NCBI GenBank assembly: GCA_023213395.1
Contig: CM041465.1
Span: 64,115,741 to 64,179,740, forward strand
Source: Cycas panzhihuaensis
Taxonomy: Eukaryota > Cycadophyta
DNA length: 64,000 nucleotides
Reading direction: 5' to 3'
The notes beneath the pieces are model-generated. The model was not told the DNA's origin. It did not search any database and was given only the letters and a program-made list of their open reading frames with translations. Positions 56,991 to 64,000 of the stretch are shown in pieces. Within the stretch, counting starts at the first letter, position 1. Every line of letters begins with the position of its first letter. The translations under genes and the position numbers were made by a program.

Positions 56991-57880
56991 CTTTAGGAAA
57001 GATATTGGGTAATATTATCTCCTATGATGGAATAAGAGAAGATCCTGATAAAGTAAAGGTAATTATTGATATTCCTCACCCAAAAACTCAAAAATAGATC
57101 AAATATTTCTTAGGAAGGCTTGATTTTCTGAGATGCTTCATTACTAATTTTGCCTTAGATGTTGAGCCTCTTACTTAAATAAAGATGTTGAGCTACAATG
57201 GACTCCTTAATTTCAAGAGTGCTTCAATAGATTAAAGAAAGCATTAGTCTCAGCACTACTGCTTTCTCTAACAAGGTTTAATCAGTCTTTTATTCTGTAT
57301 AACTCATCTACAAAAGAGTCATTAGTAGGTGTGTTTACGTAAGAAGATGATTTTGCTAAAGAATAAGTGACTCATTTCCTTAGTAGAATTTTAGTGGTAG
57401 TTGAACTTTACTATCCTCCTACTAAAAAAGAATATCTTTATTTAGTTTTTACCACTAGGAATTTGCATCATTTCCTTCTTGGAAATAAGGTCCATCTTAT
57501 CATCCAATTGGATCCTATTAGATATTTGCTAACTAAAACTAACCTTACCAAGTGATTAGGTAAATGGTCCTTATTATTACAAAAGTTTAATTTTCAAATC
57601 TTTAACAGGAAATTCAAGAAAGGCATGGTCATTATGGATACCATGGATGATGCTTCTCTACCTAATCCTACCAATTAACCTATTGATGACACTTTTTTGG
57701 ATGAACATTTTCTCCATGTCTAAACCATCCCTTCTAATGACCCCTAGTATGGAGAGATCAAATCTTAACTTTATGATCAATCTTTCCCTTCTTCTTTGAC
57801 ATCAAAGAAAAGAAGGTGAATTTAAGGCACTACTAAGTAATATCTCTTATTTGATGGCATACTTTATAAACATTCCTTTG
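56991..57880 (+). pseudogene. Element A RT connection and first RNase H
   Basis: FLGRLDFLRCFITNFALDVE (near 57110) is the connection. RNase H begins at about 57280 with FNQSFILYNSSTKESLVGVF, where Asn-Ser stands where the first Asp is expected, and continues in the open stretch 57367-57555 (THFLSRILVVVELYYPPTKK, HHFLLGNKVHLIIQ). Later SLLLQKFNFQIFNRKFKKG marks the domain end. Several stops. Confidence 0.72.
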
Positions 57881-58960
57881 ATGGTATTCTATTGAGGTAT
57901 GTCTCTCCTAATGAGGCTCTCGTTGCCTTAATAGAGTGTTGTGATGGGACATGTGGTGGTCATTTTGGTGGCTAATCTATAGCCCAATGTATTCCCTATA
58001 TGGGTTATTATTGATGTACCTTATTTAAAGATGTTGATAACTATGTTTAAAAATGTTAGTCTCATGTTACATTAATTTATAAACCTGCCTAAGAGTTGAA
58101 ATCTATTATCTCTCCTTAGCCCTTCTCTCAATGGGGCTTTGTTCTCATTGGTTAAATTTTTCCAACCTCATCTAATGGTCATAAAATTATTATTACTACA
58201 ACTGAATATTTTACCAAATGTAGTGAAGTTATTCCATTAGTCTCTGTTATAGGAAAGATTGTTACTACATTCATTTTCTAATATATTATTTATAGATTTA
58301 GGGTACCTAATATCATCATTATTAATAATAGGTCTTCCTTCTATAATCCCTATATTAGTGAATTGTGTGATAAATTTCATATCACTCATAGACTATCTAC
58401 CCCTTATCACCCCTAATTAAATGGACAAGTTGAGGCATCTAAGAAAACCTTAGCTAAGACCGTAGTGACTTCTCATAGAGATTGGTATGTTCAACTCTTT
58501 CTAATATTATGGAGGTATAAGACTTTGATTAGAAATGCTATAGGCATGATACCTTTTTCTCTAGTTTATGGTGTTGAGGCTATTCTTCCATTAGAAGTCA
58601 AGATTCCCTCATTACATGTCTCACTAAAAGAATTTACTAATAAAGAGTTCCAAAAAGAAGCACATCTCTTAGAACTTGAAAAAGTTGATGAAACTCATTT
58701 GTAAGTATTACAGAATAATATGACCTCTAAAGCTAGCGTTTAAGACACTCATGATAAGTAGCTTAGGCCTGTGAAATTCCATGTTTGTGACAAGGTTTTA
58801 AAGCTGGAATATCTCTATGATAAGCAAAGAAAGTTTTCTCCCAAGTGGGTTGGACCCTACTTTGTTATTTAAGATTTAAATAATGGTACTTATTGAATCT
58901 CAATAATGGAAGGCATGGAATTTAAGAGGCCTACCAACTCTTAATACTTAAAGAAGTTAT
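57881..58960 (+). pseudogene. Element A integrase, catalytic residues lost
   Basis: The zinc-binding region (CCDGTCGGHFGG, YMGYY, LFKDVDNYV) precedes the core. The first Asp is Val (FSQWGFVLIG, 58141-58143), the second is Asn (IIIINNRSSF, 58324-58326) and Glu is kept (NGQVEASKKTL, 58432-58434), with DD35E spacing unchanged. Open from 58465 to 58704 (RDWYVQLFLILWRYKTLIRN, GMIPFSLVYGVEAILPLEVK). The C-terminus has the GPY/F module KFSPKWVGPYFVI near 58835-58870. No chromodomain. Confidence 0.85.
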
Positions 58961-60044
58961 ATGCCTAGTGGCATCCTATCTTCATAATGAGGATAAACTA
59001 TGACTCTAACCTCTCTTATTACCTAATGAGCTAAAACAACAGGTGATCCTCTTTCTTAATTATTCTTCATTATCTTTCAAGCTACCCCTACTTTCATAAA
59101 GTGACCTCATAATCATACAAGCCTACTGCCCCTTCTTACATACCCATTGATTGTGGGTACTCCTTCTTCAAAGTTACCTATCTTTTCTCTTTTGAGTCCC
59201 ATACTCAAGAGAGAATTTGGGCCCTTAATTTTATCATTTATAGTCATCATTGAGGAGAGATTTATTTGTCAACTTCAGTTTTCTTATTAGTTGCTTAGGT
59301 CATACCTTTTATGCTAGTCCTTCATTCTGAGGATTTCCTCTTTTGGTCATCCATCACCTATTTTTCTTTCTTTTTATTATCCTCAGTCTTCTCTATCTAT
59401 AATTTTGAGGTGAATACTCATTCAACCACCTTATCTTTATGTTTAGAGACACTAAGATTTAGATCTCCTATTTCTCCTATGGTCCAATCTTTAAGGAGTT
59501 TGGTTTCTGTTATTTCATCTTGGTTTCATTAAAAAGGATAAATCCATACTACATTTAGGAAAGGTAATTTATAATTAGATAATTACAATTTTTTTCTTAT
59601 AAATATTAAAAAGAAAAAGAAATAGAAGTGAAAGTATAAAAAAAAGAAGTAAAAAAGAAGAAATAAAAAAATAAAAATAAAAAATGTTAGAAATAAAAAA
59701 TTATAAAAATTTAAAAAATATATTGTTATCATCCTCTTATAATCTAGGGTAAGTCAGGTGATGGCTTTACCCTCACCTATATATAATAGGTTGAGTTAAT
59801 TTAGACAAGTCATTTAAGATGTTTGGGTCTAGCTACTTGGGTCCATCATGGCCTTAGCTATAATTGAACCCTGCTTGATACTTTTTATTTTAGTTGATTA
59901 TTGTTATCCTAATTATGATGTTTCCTCTTCCTCTTTATAGTCAAAACCAACCTATTCTCATTCACTTCCATCTCCTTATTGATTGATTCTTATATTTTCT
60001 ATTATTTATCATACTATCTCCAAATATTGGTTCTATTTACCCAT
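58961..60044 (+). other. Element A post-integrase spacer with A-rich tract
   Basis: No recognisable gene; an open stretch at 59311-59532 matches nothing known to me. GGATAAACTATGA at 58991-59003 corresponds to the post-integrase motif of B. A purine-rich, A-rich low-complexity tract covers about 59605-59720. Confidence 0.55.
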
Positions 60045-60450
60045 GGCTTTAAGTATTTTCACCATTGGGGGTAGTAGAGATAACTGAGGACCTTTTACTA
60101 CTACTTGGGTGATTTATGATCAATCAAGAAAGCCCCTCTTATCTACTGGTTTATTTTTACCTAGAGTAATCAACAATGAAGCTAAATATTCTATTATTAT
60201 AATAGTATTATATGATATTTCCTAATCTAATCATGGGCCTATTATCATTTATTCTACCTCTTAAATTATAGTTTACTAGTTAGTTGGGATATATCAAATC
60301 CATTCTCCATGGCTCCTTTCCCTTTACCATTAAGCTTCATCATTGATGTCTTTATTTTATTTAGTCACTATCTAGTTTGTTCCCTACTCTTCTAATATTA
60401 AAGATGATGCTCTAGTCTCTTTGATCTTAGATGATTATTTTGGCTTTCAT
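60045..60450 (+). pseudogene. Element A second (Tat-type) RNase H relic
   Basis: MALSIFTIGGSRDN (first catalytic Asp replaced by Ile), GLFLPRVINNEAKYSIIIIV (Glu of NNEAEYT replaced by Lys), then IIIYSTS where a DS is expected, and FVPYSSNIKDDALVSLILDD at the end. The pattern matches the family B second RNase H, with key residues lost. Here it lies directly after integrase and before the PMD relic, the opposite of family B. Confidence 0.7.
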
Positions 60451-61639
60451 CTTTTACTAGGGTCATCCCACTCTAGAATGGGTATAAACTACCACTGTAT
60501 AAAGAGTATAAACTATGAATTTTCAAAATAAAAGTTTTAGTGATGTGAAGGTTAAGATGATAGGTTTAAAGGGGAAATAAAGTGGTAGAAAAGATAGACC
60601 CATATGAGAATCATGGGCCGAGGAGGATCTTAGTAAGGGGCAAGTTCCTAAAAGCTTCTTACCCTTGGGAGGAGCCAACGGGGAATCCTATCTACTTGAG
60701 AAACTAGTTGTTTATTGGGTGAAATTAGTTTTTCATTATATAAATAATATATTTTTCTTAAGATATATTATATGAATATGGATTTTAGTCTATGTTCATA
60801 TAATCTATCTTGAGTATGATATGAATTATATAAGTTTTTATTTTTAGAGAGAATTATATTATTCCACCTTCTATTTTTATAAACACATTACCATTTTCTT
60901 TTTAAATTGTTATATGTTTATAAGACTAGGATTATCAATCCTTCCCATCTGCTCCCCTTTATTTTTTTATCTTTCTTTTTCCCCTTCATTATTCCTTATG
61001 ATTTTTCTCCTTTAAAATCCCTTTGTACTCTAAAATGAGTATAAACTATCATGTACATATTAATTAAAAAATCTAAAAAAAAAAAAACTAAAATGACAAA
61101 AGACAAAAATAGATATAAAGAAAAAAAACTATTGTATGCTTTCATGGACTTTTACAATAGTGAACATATATACTCAATCTATAAAGAGGGATAAAAGGGG
61201 GGAATGAATTTAGAGTCAATAATCTAATCATAATTATTACACAAACCAAAATAGGAATGATCAAAATGTGCACATATATACATGGGATATGATATAAATA
61301 TAATACATTTGTTACTATGTGACTCATGATACAATACATAAGGCTCATAAAATGCCTCATGTATCCCTCTTGTCACCTCCTCATATACAAAATATGCTAA
61401 TCTCTATGAGCTCTGGTGAGATCTCCCATATACTCCTAACTCTATCTTCTTCCCTTTATCTAGAGTTTTCCCATGTATTAACTCTCTACATGGTGGAAAA
61501 TGCCTCTCCTACTGAACTATAGTACTCTCAAATGGAGTAAATTGTCCCCTAACATGTACCAATGTCATCCTTTATAGATGATGTCACTTATGCTCTATTA
61601 CCTTAAGCTCTAACTCTCAAAGTCTCAACTCCATTTGCA
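60451..61639. other. Element A AT-rich spacer, no gene
   Basis: ATAAACTAT motifs at about 60483, 60507 and 61041 and an A-run near 61078 are the only notable features. Open frames are short and unlike anything recognised. Confidence 0.5.
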
Positions 61640-63060
61640 TATCTTAAATCATATCTCAAGCTTATAGCATATGATTGAAATACTTGATCCAATACCCTAA
61701 AAGTATATAATTAATGATGTTCTATGCCAAAGGTTCCTTTGACATAGATGCATAGGGGAAGATCAACTCAAACATCCTCTATTCCTTTGAAGGAGTTAGG
61801 CTCTTCTCACTTGTCCATGAAAAACATATCAATTGTTATCAACATCCTATACAAAGAACCTACTGCCTAAAAAATATATCTAAAACATAAACTAATTGCC
61901 ATATCTACTGCCTGTCTTCCTTTGACTGGCTTCACTACTATCTCCTCCCTTGGTTGTGTGTCTGCCTCTCTCTAATGCTCTTAAGGAGCCTCTTGAAGAG
62001 GCTCCCCCTCTCCTCCTCTACTCCCATCATCTCCTCTCCTTTATCCATCTGTTAAATCCAACTCCATGCTTTGTATGGAGTCTTCTCTATCTCCACCTTG
62101 TACTCTACCTATTACCTGAAGCACATCCCTATCTCCTCTCCCACCTCTGTTGGTTGATGGCTTGTCTCTCTCTCCTATTCTATCTCGACCAACTTGATTT
62201 TATCCTATATCTCCTTCTCCTCTAACCCCTCTCCCTCTCCCTCCACCAGTAATAAAAGCCTATCCTACTTCTACCCTCTTAACTGCATCAATCTCATCAT
62301 TGCTCCATGTTAATATCCTCTCATATGGATCCTCTACTAGTTGTCCCCTAGTCATATAGCTTAATAGAGGATTATATGTGCTCCCTAATATTATAGTTAT
62401 CATATTATAAATGTGGGCTCTCATATGCCACCTGTTCATTCCTAAATCCATGATAGTAAGCCCTCCTAGTGCTCCACCTAGCCTCATTAATGGGATGCGG
62501 TCATACAATGAACACATCAAAACTAAACTATAGGAAAAACCTCTTCTATCCTACTTCTTAATCCTATATAACTGAATTCACATACTATCCGCTATGTATT
62601 GCCCCTAGTTCATATAATACCCTACCCACATATGCTAATCACTCTCACTCATTATGTTGGGACCCTTATAAAGTTCTCGGTCCTAACAATCCTAAAAATA
62701 ATGATGAGGGCAATGATCTTTTATATAATGAGAATCCCCTTTATCATTCCTATCACCTTGATGGATATCCCATGAGGACCAAATTGATCACCAAAGCTAG
62801 TCAAATACTAGATATAGGCCTCCTGTGACTTATCATCAATTACTCTATTTAGTATGATCCTCTCCCCATGCCAGTTAACCTCTAAGATCCTCCCAATATC
62901 CCTAGGAGTAATTTGGATGTCTCCTATAGCTGTACTCTAAATATATTTCTCCTTGGGATCCAATAACTAATGAAATTATGAAGGATCTCATACTCCATCA
63001 CTAACTGGGTCAATCCACTCACCTAGGATACCCTACATACCCTTAGTTGGGCATAATATT
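61640..63060 (-). pseudogene. Element A antisense PMD-domain relic
   Basis: The minus strand near 62925-62878 reads IGDIQITPRDIGRILEVNWH, parallel to VGDVIITLGDIQRILGVPVG of B1. Upstream is LVMEYEILHNFISYW. Between 62520 and 62260 an open stretch has MDLGMNRWHMRAHIYN and QLVEDPYERILTWSNDE, parallel to APMVHRWHTWFRETK and DPYRGVRWDSDDE of family B. Below 62260 follows Arg/Glu-rich sequence (REREASHQPTEVGEEIG). It is opposite to A's gag-pol, so antisense as in B, but placed after the second RNase H. Several frameshifts; no intron could be assigned. Confidence 0.65.
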
Positions 63061-64000
63061 CCTTGATTAGTTGACTAATCAACTTCTTGATTGCTAATCC
63101 TTCATTTTACCTCATATATACCCTATCCAAAGGTTGCATCATAGGAAAATAATCATGTCATTCTCTAATTTTAACTTTCTAAAGAACTTTTATTTTTTAA
63201 TTTTTTCTTTCAAAGTCTAAAATATGATAATACAGTGAAAAACATGATGACATAGTCAAAAAAATGATTTATTTATCACAAATGTGATCTTCAAATTTTT
63301 GTGTTAAACTATAAAGTCATATTTTTAACAATTTTATCATAATTTAAACCCTACTACTACGTTTTTAACTCTATATTATCATGTTTTTATTAAAAAAAAA
63401 CTCAATTTAAAAAAATTTACAAAAGAGACTTATTAGATATCTAGCTCCACACCACATCATCTATATTCTCACCTCCTAAAGCTAGTCTCTTATCAAATTC
63501 ACTCTAAATCCTCTCCAAAATCAAATAATAAGGGCCCTCTGGATCATCTTTTATCAAACTCCCTTACATAAAAATTAAATGAAATATATCAATTTTTTCT
63601 ATAAAAAGGGAGAGACTCTTTCCTTATTTTTTTGGATCGAATTTTTTCTTTCATTCATTTTATTTATCCAAGTTAATAATATCCTCTCTTAACAATTTTT
63701 CTTGGATAAATTCTCTTAGAAATGAGGAAATAATATATTCTCCATTGATTAGGATTATTATTGACCTTAATTCATACACCTTTCAATGAGAAATTTGAAG
63801 GCCTAAATATGAAATTTCTTACTTATTTTTATTCTTATTTTAAACCTTATTTTGGCTTTCAAAATGCTATAAACTCTCTTACCTGTTAAAGAGCATAAAC
63901 TATGACAATGTAAAGCTCTAAATCCCATTTACCTATTAATGAACTTAAACTATGATGGAAGGCTCTGAAAATTCAACCCGTTATAAGCTTAAACTATAAT
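63061..64000. other. AT-rich end of window, no gene
   Basis: Sequence rich in A/T runs. TAAACT(A/C)T motifs recur near 63868, 63895, 63946 and 63990. Nothing coding is recognised; an LTR boundary could not be seen. Confidence 0.5.

Larger units (their letters stand above)
1..64000 (+). mobile_element. Element A: AT-rich Tat-type Ty3/gypsy retrotransposon, host of the nest, split
   Basis: Sense-strand order is PBS-like site, gag, protease, RT, RNase H, integrase, second RNase H, then a PMD relic on the opposite strand. This content fits the Tat/Ogre branch of plant Ty3/gypsy elements. The element is cut in two by the insertion at 3799-54094; gag frame 1 stops at 3798 and resumes at 54100. All domains carry stops, and RT and integrase have lost catalytic residues. 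Neither LTR could be delimited: the 5' LTR should end near 1787, and no copy of that sequence appears before 64000, so the 3' LTR probably lies outside the window. Assigning 60.5-64 kb to the same element is inference. Confidence 0.7.

Noticed and set aside
59311-59532. Hydrophobic 73-codon open frame after element A integrase as a possible envelope remnant
   Set aside because: No signal, no counterpart in family B, AT-rich context; best treated as chance.
1-64000. CRISPR arrays, tRNA or rRNA genes, host protein genes
   Set aside because: No regular short direct repeats with spacers, no cloverleaf-like sequence and no coding region outside retrotransposon domains and the PMD relics were seen.
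63061-64000. 3' LTR of element A
   Set aside because: No match to the sequence before the PBS at 1789 and no polypurine tract with TG start could be found, so it is not claimed.

Overview
The window is plant nuclear DNA made entirely of nested, decayed LTR retrotransposons. I found no cellular host gene, tRNA, rRNA or CRISPR array. A seed plant, most likely an angiosperm with a repeat-rich genome, is inferred from three things: Ty3/gypsy elements of Tat/Ogre type (second RNase H after integrase, antisense plant-mobile-domain ORF), a Ty1/copia element primed by initiator Met-tRNA, and heavy C-to-T/G-to-A decay that turns CAG, CGA and TGG codons into stops. The species cannot be named from the sequence.

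Layout, oldest to youngest. (1) Element A, AT-rich, + strand, is the host. Its primer-binding site is near 1789, gag runs 1837-3798 and resumes at 54100. Protease, RT, RNase H and integrase follow to about 58960, a second RNase H lies near 60050, and an antisense plant-mobile-domain (PMD) relic lies at about 61640-63060. (2) At 3799-54094, inside the zinc-knuckle-like motif of A's gag, sits a minus-strand array of a second Tat family (B) with structure LTR-internal-LTR-internal-LTR. It has one outer target duplication (GGAGC/AGAGC). Its two units, B1 and B3, share the middle LTR; both keep gag and protease but have lost RT, RNase H and integrase. (3) B2, a fuller + strand member of family B, is inserted in B3 at 20399-43706 (target duplication CCACC). 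(4) A Ty1/copia element at 29940-37552 is inserted in B2 (target duplication GGAGT). Its 298-bp LTRs differ at 7 sites, so it is the youngest.

The most interesting content is the PMD gene on the strand opposite to gag-pol. It is present in B1, B2 and B3, and in a different position in A. In the B copies the reading frame is recognisable across about 290 codons and runs into a charged tail. It is then interrupted by a GT...AG intron of 124-128 nt at the same place in all three copies, followed by a charged, coiled-coil-like exon. All five family B LTRs carry a near-palindromic GGTACC-centred module that also occurs upstream of the antisense gene, and a G-box that is intact in three of them.

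Everything here is pseudogenic: each coding region carries stops and most carry frameshifts. Best preserved are the copia RT, the B2 integrase (DD35E triad intact) and the B2 protease. Coordinates of LTR ends, target duplications, PBS and intron were read base by base; domain limits are approximate. Family names rest on motif recognition without database searches.
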